Origin: Caulobacteraceae bacterium
GTDB taxonomy: Bacteria; Pseudomonadota; Alphaproteobacteria; Caulobacterales; Caulobacteraceae
Direction: 5' to 3'
Length of the DNA: 64,000 nt
NCBI GenBank assembly: GCA_947475735.1
Contig: CANJLQ010000011.1
Coordinates: 62,001 to 126,000, forward strand
Made by a program: the position numbers and the translations under genes. The notes beneath the pieces are model-generated. The model saw only the letters and a program-made list of their open reading frames with translations. It was not told the DNA's origin and ran no database searches. Shown piece after piece: positions 1-12,653 of this stretch (positions are counted from its first letter, which is position 1; the number at the start of each line of letters is the position of its first letter).

Positions 1-193
1 TTGACCGAGAAGACCCGGCGGCCTGCCCCGCTGATCACGGTGACCGTGCCTTCGCGCAGGGCCGTCATGAAGGGCGCATGGTCGGCCAGGACGCCGAAGT
101 CGCCCTCGACGCCCGGCGCATCGACCTGGTCCACGAGGCCGGAGAAGACCTCGCGTTCCGGGGCGACCAGGGAAAAGCTGAGCTTTCCGGCCA

Positions 194-194
<1 letters not shown>
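1..194 (-). CDS. atpC: ATP synthase F1 epsilon subunit, partial (cut by left window edge)
   Basis: Minus-strand ATG at 192-194 overlapping the atpD stop (ATGA); reads [28 protein letters not shown]..., typical epsilon N-terminus; position after atpD. Confidence 0.93.
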
Positions 195-1789
<1,595 letters not shown>

Positions 1790-2668
1790 TCAGAGCGCTT
1801 CCGCGCCGGCAATGATCTCGATCAGTTCGGTGGTGATCTGGGCCTGGCGCTTGCGGTTGTACTGCAGCGTCAGCGAGTTGATCAGGTCGCCCGCATTGCG
1901 CGTGGCGTTGTCCATGGCGCCCATCTGGGCCCCGAAGAAGCTGGCCTGGTTCTCGAGCAGGACGGCCAGGATCTGGGTCTTGATGTTGCGCGGCAGCAGG
2001 GTCTCGAGGATTTCCTCTTCCGAGGGTTCGTACTCATAGACCGCGCCGTTCAGGTCGATCGGGGCCGCGTCGCCGTCGACCACGGCGGGCACCAGTTGCT
2101 TGGGCGTCGGCACCTGAGAGATGACCGACTGGAAGCGGCTGTAGAACAGGGTCACGACGTCGGCGTTGCCGGCCTCGAACTCCTGGGCCACCAGCTCGGC
2201 GATCGGCTCGGCGGTGTTCATGCCGATGACCTTGTGCTCCGAGAGCTCGAAGGTGCGGATGATCTTGTTGCCGTACAGGCGGGTCAGACCGTCGCGGACC
2301 TTGCGGCCCACGGCGATGATGCGGACATCCTTGCCGTTGGCGATCAGGGTGTTGATCCGCTCGCGCGCGGCGCGGATGACGTTGGAGTTGAACCCGCCGG
2401 CCAGACCCTTGTCGCCCGTCGCGACCACGACGAGGTGCTTCTGATCGGATCCCGTCCCGGCCAGCAGCTTGGGCGCGCCGTCGCCGGACACACCGGCCGC
2501 CAGATTGGCAATCACAGCAGCCATTTTGCGGGCATAGGGACGCGCGCTCTCGGCCTGATCCTGGGCGCGCTTCAGCTTGGCCGCGGCGACCATGTTCAGG
2601 GCCTTCGTGATCTTCTGCGTGGACTTCACGCTTCCGATCCGATTGCGCATTTCCTTGAGGCTGGCCAT
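1790..2668 (-). CDS. atpG: ATP synthase F1 gamma subunit
   Basis: ORF 292 aa; [32 protein letters not shown]; operon position. Confidence 0.98.
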   Translation of the reverse strand: MASLKEMRNRIGSVKSTQKITKALNMVAAAKLKRAQDQAESARPYARKMAAVIANLAAGVSGDGAPKLLAGTGSDQKHLVVVATGDKGLAGGFNSNVIRAARERINTLIANGKDVRIIAVGRKVRDGLTRLYGNKIIRTFELSEHKVIGMNTAEPIAELVAQEFEAGNADVVTLFYSRFQSVISQVPTPKQLVPAVVDGDAAPIDLNGAVYEYEPSEEEILETLLPRNIKTQILAVLLENQASFFGAQMGAMDNATRNAGDLINSLTLQYNRKRQAQITTELIEIIAGAEAL

Positions 2669-2699
2669 CGGGCGCTACTCTCTCAGCTTTCCGTCAGGC

Positions 2700-4289
<1,590 letters not shown>

Positions 4290-4302
4290 TCAACGGTGGG
4301 TA

Positions 4303-4857
4303 TCAGGCCCTTTTCAGGGCGAACTTCATCTGGTCGAGCTTGGTCTTCAGCGAGGCGTCGAACAGTTTCGAGCCGACCTTGACCTTGAGGCCACCCAGGA
4401 TCGACGGATCGACCCGGGCGGTGATTTCGGGCGCCTTGCCCAGCGCCTGCGACAGGGCCGAGCGAATGTGCGTCGACTGCGCGGTCGTCAGCGGCACGGC
4501 CGAGACGATCTCGGCGGCGACCGCGCCGGTGTGGGCGGCGTACAGGGCCTCGAACCCGGCGATGACGGCGGGGAGGTCGCGCGCCCGGCCGTTCTGGCCC
4601 AGCAGGCCGAGGAAGTTGCGGGTGGTCTGTTCGAACCGCGCCTTGTCGGCGATGGCGCTCAGACCCTTGGCCTGATCCTCGACCGCGATGACCGGCGACG
4701 TGGCCAGACGACGCAGGTCGGCGCTGTCGATCCAGGCGGCGCGCAGCGACTTCAGATCGGCGCGGACGGCGTCCAGGCGGCCGGTTTCCAGCGCCAGGTC
4801 AAACAGCGCCTGGGCATAGCGCCCGCCGACTTCCGTCGTTCTGAAATCGTCAGCCAA
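4303..4857 (-). CDS. atpH: ATP synthase F1 delta subunit
   Basis: ORF 184 aa; RYAQALFDLALETG, C-terminal DPSILGGLKVKVGSKLFDASLKTKL; operon position. Confidence 0.96.
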   Translation of the reverse strand: MADDFRTTEVGGRYAQALFDLALETGRLDAVRADLKSLRAAWIDSADLRRLATSPVIAVEDQAKGLSAIADKARFEQTTRNFLGLLGQNGRARDLPAVIAGFEALYAAHTGAVAAEIVSAVPLTTAQSTHIRSALSQALGKAPEITARVDPSILGGLKVKVGSKLFDASLKTKLDQMKFALKRA

Positions 4858-4890
4858 GACCTGTCCGTCCGATATGCGGTTTCGCCAAAC

Positions 4891-4916
4891 GACCGGTCGC
4901 GAGCTTCGCGCCGGTC
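4891..4916 (-). promoter_or_regulatory. Strong hairpin in atpHAGDC leader
   Basis: GACCGG-T-CGCGA-GCT-TCGCG-CCGGTC, 11 bp with one bulge, 33 nt upstream of the atpH start. Confidence 0.45.
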
Positions 4917-5115
4917 AAAGGCTTGTAATGCTTAAGGAAAGCACGGAGGGGGCCGTCTCACTGGAAACGCCCCTCGCTAAGCCGGGCGCCTGATAGCACT
5001 TACCTCTGCCCCCCGCAACAGAGGCAGGAGGGCGCAGGCCCAGCCGGCTCAGAAAGACAGACGGCGCCCGACCCGTCAGGATCGGACGCCGCCCTTCACG
5101 CCTGGTCGCGGTCCC

Positions 5116-5271
5116 TTACTTGGGGCAGCAGTCCATCGCAGTCTTGCAGCAATCCAGGATCAGATCGCAGCAGCTCTGGACCATGCCGAGGACGACCGCC
5201 GGTTCGGCCGCGAATGCCGCAGTTCCGGATGCGATCAGCGACAGTGCTGCAAGGGCGAAGGTCTTCTTCAT
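5116..5271 (-). CDS. Small secreted Cys-rich peptide (51 aa), uncharacterised
   Basis: Own translation: MKKTFALAALSLIASGTAAFAAEPAVVLGMVQSCCDLILDCCKTAMDCCPK*; signal peptide with AFA-AE-like cleavage site, SD GGAG 8 nt upstream of ATG; too short for the supplied ORF track. Confidence 0.72.
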   Translation of the reverse strand: MKKTFALAALSLIASGTAAFAAEPAVVLGMVQSCCDLILDCCKTAMDCCPK

Positions 5272-5274
5272 TGG

Positions 5275-5291
5275 TCAATCTCCATGATTGA
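5275..5291 (-). promoter_or_regulatory. SD-containing hairpin before Cys-rich peptide
   Basis: Minus strand TCAATC-ATGGA-GATTGA; SD GGAG spans the loop and first stem base, 8 nt before ATG. Confidence 0.5.
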
Positions 5292-5320
5292 TTGAATTGA
5301 AAGTGTTCAGGTTTTCGTCG

Positions 5321-5671
5321 TCAAAGGACGCGGCTGCGCGGAGGCGGCGGTTCCGGCGCGGATGCGCGACCAGGCCTATCCCTGGATTGACGAACAGGAC
5401 GATCGAGCGACCCCAGGGGGATCGTTACGGTCACCGTCGCGAAGGTCGGCAGCAGACCACAGCCTATGGGCACCAAACACGCGGAGGTGCAGCAAGCAGG
5501 CTCCGGAAGCCTGTCGTCGCCCATCGGCATCACGTCATCACAGGCCGGCCGCGCAGTGGCCATGTCGCCGGACGCTGCCGATGCACTGACCGGGGAAACC
5601 GCAAGGACGAGGGTCAGCGCGAGGACCACCCGCCCCAGCCAACTCAGACTCTTCCGTTCGGCCGCGCTCAT
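5321..5671 (-). CDS. Secreted small protein with CCTSAC motif and Pro-rich C-terminus, uncharacterised
   Basis: ORF 116 aa; hydrophobic signal segment [18 protein letters not shown], Cys cluster [13 protein letters not shown]-terminal [11 protein letters not shown]; 49 nt upstream of the Cys-rich peptide on the same strand. Confidence 0.6.
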   Translation of the reverse strand: MSAAERKSLSWLGRVVLALTLVLAVSPVSASAASGDMATARPACDDVMPMGDDRLPEPACCTSACLVPIGCGLLPTFATVTVTIPLGSLDRPVRQSRDRPGRASAPEPPPPRSRVL

Positions 5672-5796
5672 GGATCACCCTACGTCGGCGCGCCAAGGTT
5701 CGCTACATCGCCGCGGCGCATTGCCGAAAGGGCCGCTGGCACGCTAGATGCGACACGCAGCCTGCCCCCCTGCCGACCCCTTTTATCAAGGTTATC

Positions 5797-6627
5797 ATGT
5801 TCGACAGCATTACGCCTCTCCTCTCCGATCCGGCCGCCTGGGCGGCGCTCGTCACCCTGGTGGTGCTCGAGGTCGTGCTCGGCATCGATAATCTGATCTT
5901 CATCTCGATCCTGTCGAACAAGCTGCCGGAGGCTCAGCGTCAGCGCGTCCGCCGCATCGGCATCGGCCTGGCCCTGATCATGCGCCTGGCGCTGCTTTCG
6001 ATCATCGCCTGGCTGGTCGGGCTGATCCAGCCGGTCTTCACGGTGATGGGCAATGAGTTCTCGTGGAAAGATCTGATCCTGATCGCGGGCGGCCTGTTCC
6101 TGGTCTGGAAGGCGACCAAGGAAATCCACCACACCGTCGATCCGACGCCGTCGCATGATGTGCTGGACAAGAAGGACACGGCCATCATGAACGCGGGCTC
6201 GGCCATCGTTCAGATCATCATCCTGGACCTGGTCTTCTCGATCGACTCCATCCTGACGGCCGTCGGCCTGACCGAGCACCTGCCGATCATGGTGGTCGCG
6301 GTGCTGGCGGCGGTGCTGGTGATGCTGCTGGCGGCCGATCCCCTGGCCAACTTCATCGCCAAGAACCCCGGCGTGGTCATGCTGGCGCTGGGCTTCCTGC
6401 TGATGATCGGCATGGTCCTGATCGCCGACGGCTTCGGCTATCATGTGCCCAAGGGCTACATCTACGCCGCCATGGCCTTCTCGGCGGGCGTCGAGGCCTT
6501 GAACATGCTCAGTCGATCGTCCCAGTCCAAACAGGACAAGGCCAAGGCGGCGCGTCAGGCGGCGGACGCGGCCGAGGCCCGGGCGCGCGAAGCCGAGGCG
6601 GACGCCGCCTCCGAAACGGCGCGGTGA
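5797..6627 (+). CDS. TerC family integral membrane protein
   Basis: ORF 276 aa; [18 protein letters not shown] and [16 protein letters not shown] motifs typical of TerC. Confidence 0.93.
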   Translation: MFDSITPLLSDPAAWAALVTLVVLEVVLGIDNLIFISILSNKLPEAQRQRVRRIGIGLALIMRLALLSIIAWLVGLIQPVFTVMGNEFSWKDLILIAGGLFLVWKATKEIHHTVDPTPSHDVLDKKDTAIMNAGSAIVQIIILDLVFSIDSILTAVGLTEHLPIMVVAVLAAVLVMLLAADPLANFIAKNPGVVMLALGFLLMIGMVLIADGFGYHVPKGYIYAAMAFSAGVEALNMLSRSSQSKQDKAKAARQAADAAEARAREAEADAASETAR

Positions 6628-7454
6628 CCCGGGCCGCGCGCCTCGCCGGCCTCGCGGCCGGACTGGCGCTCGGCGCGCTCGCGCCGACGGCATGGGGCCT
6701 GCAGGCCGCTCCGGTCGCCACGCAACAGGCCGCGCCCGCCGCGCCGGTCGTCCGCCCCCCGAGGCAGGGATACGAGGTCGTCGCCACCTATCCGCACGAC
6801 CCGACGGCATTCACCCAGGGGCTGGTGTTCCGGCACGGCGAACTGCTGGAGAGCACGGGCCGCTACCCGTCGACCATCCGGCGCGTCCGGCTGGCGGACG
6901 GCGAGGTTCTGGCGAGGCGCGAGTTGGACACGCGGCTGTTCGGAGAGGGGCTGACGGTCTTCGGCGACCGCATGATCACCCTGACCTGGCAGACCGGCGA
7001 GGGCTTCGTCTGGGACCCCGACACGCTGGAGCCCGAAGGGTCCTTCACCTATGCGGGCGAAGGCTGGGGCCTGACCCACGACGGGACCCGGCTGATCCTG
7101 TCGGACGGCACGTCTCGCCTGCGTTTCCTCGACCCCGTCACCTTCGCCGAGACCGGCGGGGTCACGGTCAACTGGCAGGGTCGCCCGGTCGGTCGGCTGA
7201 ACGAGCTCGAGTTCATCGACGGGGAGGTCTGGGCCAACGTCTGGCAGACCGACGCGGTGCTGAGGATCGACCCCGCCACCGGTAACATTCTGTCGGTCAT
7301 CGATCTGTCGGGCCTGTTGGCCGAGGGCGAGGTCGCCGATCCCAACGACGAGGTCCTGAACGGCATCGCCTGGGACCCGCAGACCCGCCGCCTGTTCGTC
7401 ACCGGCAAGAACTGGCCCAAGCTGTTCGAAATCCGGGTGACCCCGGCGGGCTGA
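6624..7454 (+). CDS. Glutaminyl-peptide cyclotransferase (glutamine cyclotransferase, beta-propeller type)
   Basis: ORF 276 aa; [20 protein letters not shown]...[17 protein letters not shown]; translationally overlaps the terC-like gene. Confidence 0.9.
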   Translation: MTRAARLAGLAAGLALGALAPTAWGLQAAPVATQQAAPAAPVVRPPRQGYEVVATYPHDPTAFTQGLVFRHGELLESTGRYPSTIRRVRLADGEVLARRELDTRLFGEGLTVFGDRMITLTWQTGEGFVWDPDTLEPEGSFTYAGEGWGLTHDGTRLILSDGTSRLRFLDPVTFAETGGVTVNWQGRPVGRLNELEFIDGEVWANVWQTDAVLRIDPATGNILSVIDLSGLLAEGEVADPNDEVLNGIAWDPQTRRLFVTGKNWPKLFEIRVTPAG

Positions 7455-7471
7455 CAGCCCGCCACCGGACG

Positions 7472-8215
7472 TCAGCGGACGGCAGCGGTCAGGATTTGCC
7501 GATCGCCACTGGATTGAACCAGCACCGCGATCCGGTCGCCTCCCGCCGTCGTGGCGGGAAGGTCCAGCAGGATCGGCTCACCGGTCCAGTCGCCCAGGCG
7601 GGTCAGCCGCCGAACGACATTGACGTGACGAACCACCCGACCCCGGTTGTCGCCTTCCTCCACCGTCACCGTCTGCGATCCGGGCAGGAAGGTGACGGCC
7701 CAGACCTCGGCCCCGCCCGCAGGCGGGCGGCCCGATCCGATGCCGACGGCGTCACCGGATTCCCGGAACTCAACCTCGGGCGGGAAGACGCGCCGCGCCG
7801 CCTCCTGGTCGATGGCGGCCTGCATGGCCGGTCCCTGGGCGCCCGAGACCTGGCGGCGGCCGTCGATCACCACCTGGGGCGTATAGACGTTTCGCAGCCG
7901 CATCGCCGCCTGATAGGCCCGCTGGCGCGCCTCGAACTCGGGTCGGGCGAAGGTGTCCTCCCAGCCCAGATAGTCCCAGTAGTCGACCGCATAGGTCAGG
8001 GCGATCACCCCGGGCTCATCCGCCAGAGCCTCGACCGCCTGATTGGCCTCGGGACAGCCTGCGCAGCCCTGGGCGGTGAACAGCTCGACCACCACGGGTT
8101 CGATCGGCGCATCGCCCGCCTCGGCGCGCGGGCCGACCGGCTGGGCGATCGACCCGACCGCACCCGCCAGCACCAGGGCCGCGCCCCCTCCGATGATCCA
8201 GCCCCGCGTTCGCAT
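7472..8215 (-). CDS. DUF1223 family thioredoxin-like secreted protein
   Basis: In-frame start MRTRGWIIGGGAALVLAG; PVVVELFTAQGCAGCPEANQ... typical DUF1223. Confidence 0.85.
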   Translation of the reverse strand: MRTRGWIIGGGAALVLAGAVGSIAQPVGPRAEAGDAPIEPVVVELFTAQGCAGCPEANQAVEALADEPGVIALTYAVDYWDYLGWEDTFARPEFEARQRAYQAAMRLRNVYTPQVVIDGRRQVSGAQGPAMQAAIDQEAARRVFPPEVEFRESGDAVGIGSGRPPAGGAEVWAVTFLPGSQTVTVEEGDNRGRVVRHVNVVRRLTRLGDWTGEPILLDLPATTAGGDRIAVLVQSSGDRQILTAAVR

Positions 8216-8275
8216 GGCGGCGATACCTAGACCGCCTTGGATCGCGGCGCCGCTCATAAGTCCGTGAAGCCGCCG

Positions 8276-10435
8276 TCAGTCCATCAGCTGCTGGGCCAGA
8301 TAGACGTAGTGACGCGCCCAGCGCCGCGCATTGGCCACGGGGTCGGCGTCGTTGGAATGCCCGCCCGCCGTCTCCTCGTAATAGAGATAGTCGTGACCCT
8401 GGTCGCCGAGACGCGCGGCGAATTTCCTCGCATGGCCCGGATGCACCCGGTCGTCGCGCGTGTTGGTGGTCAGGTAGACGCGCGGATACTCGGCCTCGGG
8501 GCTCAGGCGCTGGTAGGCGGAATACTGGGCGATGAAGGCCGCGTCGCCCGGCACGCGCGGGTCGCCGTATTCGCCGATCCACGACGCCCCGGCGGGCAGC
8601 TCCTGATAGCGCAACATGTCGATCAGGGGGCTTTCGATCACCGCCGCATTGAACAACTCAGGCCGCTGGGTGATCGACACGCTGGTCAACACCCCACCGT
8701 TCGACCGGCCATAGATGCCCAGGCGACGCGGGGAGGTGATACCGCGCGCGATCAGGTCCTGGCCTACGGCGGCGAAGTCGTCGAAGGATCGCTGGCGGTT
8801 TTCACGCAGGGCCGCCTGGTGCCAGGCCGGTCCGAACTCGCCGCCGCCCCGGATGTTGGCCTGGACGAAGACGCCGCCGTTCTCCAGCCACAGCTTGCCC
8901 ATCTCGGGCTTGTAGGCGGGCGGGAAGCTGACCTGGAAGCCGCCGTAGCCGAACAGGATGGTCGGGGCCGGGCCCTGCTGATCGCGCGGGCGGGTGACGA
9001 AGTACGGGATGCGCGTCCCGTCGGCCGAGGTGGCCTCGAACTGTTCGGTGACGTGGGTCGAGGCGTCGAACAGCGCCGGCGCGGATTTGACCGCGCTCAG
9101 CGCGTCGGCGGCCGAGGTGAGCAGGTTCAGCGTCGGCGGCGTCAGGAACCCCTGCGTCGAGACAAAGACACGCCCGGACCCGCGCGAGACGTCGCCCAGG
9201 CCCACGGCGCTGTTGGCGGGGGTGGCGATCGGCGAGGCGTCCCACCGGGGCTGACCGTTCTGGCCGAACGCCGCGCGTTGCAGCGTGCCCACGACATTGT
9301 CGGAGACCGCCAGGATCAGCTGGTCGTCGAACACAGCCACGTCGGCCACCGACTGGCGCGGGCCGGGCGCGAAGATCAGATCGGGGTTGCTGTCCGGCGG
9401 CGGCAGGCGCTTCTCGGACCGGGCAAGGTCGGCGAGCGACACGGACAGGACGGTCCCCGCCGGATAGGGCTGGCCCTGATACGGCGACCAGGGCTCCTCG
9501 ATGGTGATTACAAGCCGGTCGCCCATCACCCCGTGCAGCCCTGCGCGGGCCGGCAGATGCAGCTGCTGCGCGGCGCCGTCGACGATCCGCCACCGCTCTG
9601 CCCGGAAGGTGTCGAGCGGACGGGAGACGATGACCGCCTGGATGGCCCCGGCGCCGTCGCGGAACACCGAGGGACTGACGCCGTAGCCGCCGTCGCCGGC
9701 GTCCCCGCGATAGACCTCGCCGGCCTGGGACAGGCTCTGGCCCCGGCTCAGCGCCTTGACGATGTAGGGATAGCCACTTTCCGTCAGGGTCCCCGGACCG
9801 AAGTCGGTGGCGATCAGCAGGGTATCGCGGTCCAGCCAGCTGATGCGGTGCTTGCCTTCCGGCAGGGCGAAGCCGTCCTCGACGAAGGTCTTCGTCGTCG
9901 TGTCGAACTCGCGGACCACGACCGCGTCCTTGCCGCCGTCCGACAGGCTGATCAGGCACCGGGTCTCGTCGGGAGCCAGGCAGTTGGCGCCTTTCCACAC
10001 CCAGTCACGGCCCTCGGCGCGGGCCAGGGCGTCGACGTCGATCAGGGTCTCCCACTGCGGCGCGTCGGTGCCGTAGCTGTCCAGAGACGTTCGCCGCCAA
10101 AGTCCCTTGGGATTGGTCGCGTCCTGCCAGAAATTGCCGATGCCCCCGCCCAGGAACGACGGTCCCGGAATCCGGGCCGTGGACGACAGGATGTCGAAAG
10201 CCTGGCTGCGGAAGGTCTCGTACCGGGGATCACCGGTCAGGACCGCCAGCGCCCGCGCGTTGGACGCCGCGACGAAGGCCATCGCCTCGGCCCCTTCGAC
10301 CTCCTCCAGCGCCAGGTGATCGTCGGCGGCGCGCACGCCGGCCGGCGACAGGTCGGTGGGCAGGTGGGGCAGGCTCTGGGCCAGGGCCGGGGAGGCCATC
10401 AGCGCGGCCAGGGCCGCCATCGTCGCGATACGCAT
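8276..10435 (-). CDS. S9 family prolyl oligopeptidase (secreted)
   Basis: In-frame start MRIATMAALAALMASPALAQ; GRSNGG nucleophile motif, TNTRDDRVHPGHARKF, GGHS. Confidence 0.93.
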   Translation of the reverse strand: MRIATMAALAALMASPALAQSLPHLPTDLSPAGVRAADDHLALEEVEGAEAMAFVAASNARALAVLTGDPRYETFRSQAFDILSSTARIPGPSFLGGGIGNFWQDATNPKGLWRRTSLDSYGTDAPQWETLIDVDALARAEGRDWVWKGANCLAPDETRCLISLSDGGKDAVVVREFDTTTKTFVEDGFALPEGKHRISWLDRDTLLIATDFGPGTLTESGYPYIVKALSRGQSLSQAGEVYRGDAGDGGYGVSPSVFRDGAGAIQAVIVSRPLDTFRAERWRIVDGAAQQLHLPARAGLHGVMGDRLVITIEEPWSPYQGQPYPAGTVLSVSLADLARSEKRLPPPDSNPDLIFAPGPRQSVADVAVFDDQLILAVSDNVVGTLQRAAFGQNGQPRWDASPIATPANSAVGLGDVSRGSGRVFVSTQGFLTPPTLNLLTSAADALSAVKSAPALFDASTHVTEQFEATSADGTRIPYFVTRPRDQQGPAPTILFGYGGFQVSFPPAYKPEMGKLWLENGGVFVQANIRGGGEFGPAWHQAALRENRQRSFDDFAAVGQDLIARGITSPRRLGIYGRSNGGVLTSVSITQRPELFNAAVIESPLIDMLRYQELPAGASWIGEYGDPRVPGDAAFIAQYSAYQRLSPEAEYPRVYLTTNTRDDRVHPGHARKFAARLGDQGHDYLYYEETAGGHSNDADPVANARRWARHYVYLAQQLMD

Positions 10436-10450
10436 TCGTCCAGACTCCAC

Positions 10451-12592
10451 TCAATCCATCAGCCGACGGGTCAGATAGGTGTATTCCAGGGCCAGCCGGC
10501 GCGCGGTCTCGCGCAGGTTCGCCGCCGCCCCGTGGCCGCCGTCGGTGTTCTCGTAGAACAGGACCGGATAGCCCAGTTCCTGCATCCGCGCGGCCGCTTT
10601 CCGGGCATGGCCGGGATGGACCCGGTCGTCCTTGGTCGAGGTGTGGATGAAGACCTCGGGATAGGGCTGGCCCGCGCGCAGGTTCTGATAGGGTGAGTAG
10701 GCCTGGATCCAGGCGCGCTCTTCGGGGATGTCCGGATTGCCGTATTCCGAGATCCAGCTCGCCCCGGCCAGCAACCGATGATAGCGCAGCATGTCGAACA
10801 GGGGCACCTGGATGACGGCCGCGTTGATCAGGTCCGGGCGCTGGGTCAGCATCGCCCCCATGAACAGTCCGCCCTGCGAGCCGCCCATGATGCCCAGCCG
10901 CCGCTGAGACGTGATCCCGCGCGCGATCAGGTCCAGGGCCACGGCCTGGAAGTCCTCATGCGCCCGCTGGCGGTTCTCCTGCAGCGCCGCCTCGTGCCAG
11001 CGCGGGCCGAACTCGCCCCCGCCGCGGGTGTTGGCGACCACATAGGTGCCGCCCCGCTCCAGCCACAGCCGGCCCATCGGGGCGGAATAGCCGGGCAGCT
11101 GCGACACCTCGAACCCGCCATAGCCATACAGCAGGGTCGGGTTGGACCCGTCTGTCGGAGCGCCGGCCCGGTGCACGACGAAATAGGGGATCAGGGTCCC
11201 GTCGGCGGAGCGCGCCTCGAACTGCTGGACCTCCAGACCCTCCGCATCGAACTTGGGCGGCAGAGCCTTGACCTCGGCCAGGGCCCCCGTCGCGGCATCC
11301 GCCAAGTACAGGGTCGAAGGCGTCAAATAGCCGGTCGCCGAGACGAACACCTGGTCGTTCCGCTCCGACGCCGAGCCCACGCCCACGGTGACGTTCTCGG
11401 GCAGGTCCAGGCGCGTGCGGGCCCATTCGCCCGACGGATTGGGCCGGTAGACATAGACATTGCCCCGCACGTTCTCGAACAGGGCCACGACCAGGCTGTT
11501 GCGGGTCGCCGTGATGCCCTCGATGGCCTCGCGCTCGCCCGGCCGGATCACCAGTTGCGCCCGCGTGGCCGGGTCCGCCAGCCAGTCGTCCAGGGTCCAG
11601 GCGATGACGTCGCCGGTCCTGAACGCCTGACCGGACGGCGCGGTCCAATCCTGTTTCAGCGACACCACCAGCTGACCCTGGACCAGGGCATTGATGTCCG
11701 ACTTGGCCGGCAGTTGCAGCTGTGTCGTCGTTCCGTCGGCGTTCAGCCGATAGGTCTCGGCCTCGAACAGGCTGAAGGCGCGCGTCACGAGCACGGCTCG
11801 AACCGCGCCGTCCGCGTCGCGCAGGGTGGTGGCCCCCACCAGCACGTCCGTCGGCTGGCCGGAGAAGACGGTCTCGGCCTGGTCGAGGGTCTGCCCCCGG
11901 CGCAGCCGCTTGACGATCATCGGATAGCCCGAGGTCGTCATCGACCCCTCGCCGAAATCGCGCGCGATCAGCAGGGTGTCCTGATCGACCCAGGCCGCCC
12001 CGCCCTTGGATTCCGGCAGTTCGAAGCCACCCTCGACGAAGGTGCGGGTGACGCTGTCGAATTCGCGCACCGTGACCGCGTCCTTGCCGCCGTCCGACAG
12101 GGAGATCAGGCACAGCCGCTCTTCGGGCGGCAGGCAGTTCGAGCCGCGATAGACCCAGTTCTTGCCCTCGGCGGCGGCCAGGGCGTCGACATCGAGGATC
12201 GTCTGCCAGTCCGGCGCGTCGGTCCGGTAGCTGTCCAGCGTCGTGCGTCGCCACAGGCCGCGCACATTGGTGCCGTCCTGCCAGAAGTTGTCGACCAGGC
12301 CGGCGTGGGTGAAGGCCGGCGCGGGAATGCGGTCGCGCGCTTCAAGAACGGCCAGCGCCGCGTCATGCAGCCCCGCGTAGCGCGGATCACCCTGCAGCAC
12401 CCCCAGCGAGCGCGCGTTCTGGTCCGCGACCCAGGCCATGGCCCGGTCGCCCTCGACCTCCTCCAGCCACAGATAGGGATCGCTCGCGTCCGTCGTGGCG
12501 AAGGCGACGTCGGCGGGGGCGGTCTGGGCCAGGGCGGCGCTCGTGAGGCTGGAGGTGGCGAGAAGCGCGGCGAGCGCGACGGAGCGGATCAT
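10451..12592 (-). CDS. S9 family prolyl oligopeptidase (secreted), tandem paralog
   Basis: In-frame start MIRSVALAALLATSSLTSAALAQ; GGSQGG, TSTKDDRVHPGHARK, GGHG. Confidence 0.93.
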   Translation of the reverse strand: MIRSVALAALLATSSLTSAALAQTAPADVAFATTDASDPYLWLEEVEGDRAMAWVADQNARSLGVLQGDPRYAGLHDAALAVLEARDRIPAPAFTHAGLVDNFWQDGTNVRGLWRRTTLDSYRTDAPDWQTILDVDALAAAEGKNWVYRGSNCLPPEERLCLISLSDGGKDAVTVREFDSVTRTFVEGGFELPESKGGAAWVDQDTLLIARDFGEGSMTTSGYPMIVKRLRRGQTLDQAETVFSGQPTDVLVGATTLRDADGAVRAVLVTRAFSLFEAETYRLNADGTTTQLQLPAKSDINALVQGQLVVSLKQDWTAPSGQAFRTGDVIAWTLDDWLADPATRAQLVIRPGEREAIEGITATRNSLVVALFENVRGNVYVYRPNPSGEWARTRLDLPENVTVGVGSASERNDQVFVSATGYLTPSTLYLADAATGALAEVKALPPKFDAEGLEVQQFEARSADGTLIPYFVVHRAGAPTDGSNPTLLYGYGGFEVSQLPGYSAPMGRLWLERGGTYVVANTRGGGEFGPRWHEAALQENRQRAHEDFQAVALDLIARGITSQRRLGIMGGSQGGLFMGAMLTQRPDLINAAVIQVPLFDMLRYHRLLAGASWISEYGNPDIPEERAWIQAYSPYQNLRAGQPYPEVFIHTSTKDDRVHPGHARKAAARMQELGYPVLFYENTDGGHGAAANLRETARRLALEYTYLTRRLMD

Positions 12593-12653
12593 GAGCGAGA
12601 GTTCCCCGGGTGATGACGACAAGACCAGCTTGCCGACACCCGGGGCCCCTTCG

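Noticed and set aside
5022-5100. Intrinsic terminator after the Cys-rich peptide
   Set aside because: GC-rich partial complementarity (GGCGCCCGA...TCGGACGCC) but no clear perfect stem or U-tract, so not reported as a terminator.
5700-5796. yybP-ykoY manganese riboswitch ahead of the TerC gene
   Set aside because: Known association with some terC/alx genes, but the leader is short and I could not find the characteristic paired internal-loop sequences.
5680-6810. 376-aa minus-strand ORF opposite the TerC and cyclotransferase genes
   Set aside because: Antisense shadow of two recognised genes with His/Asp/Arg-rich composition.
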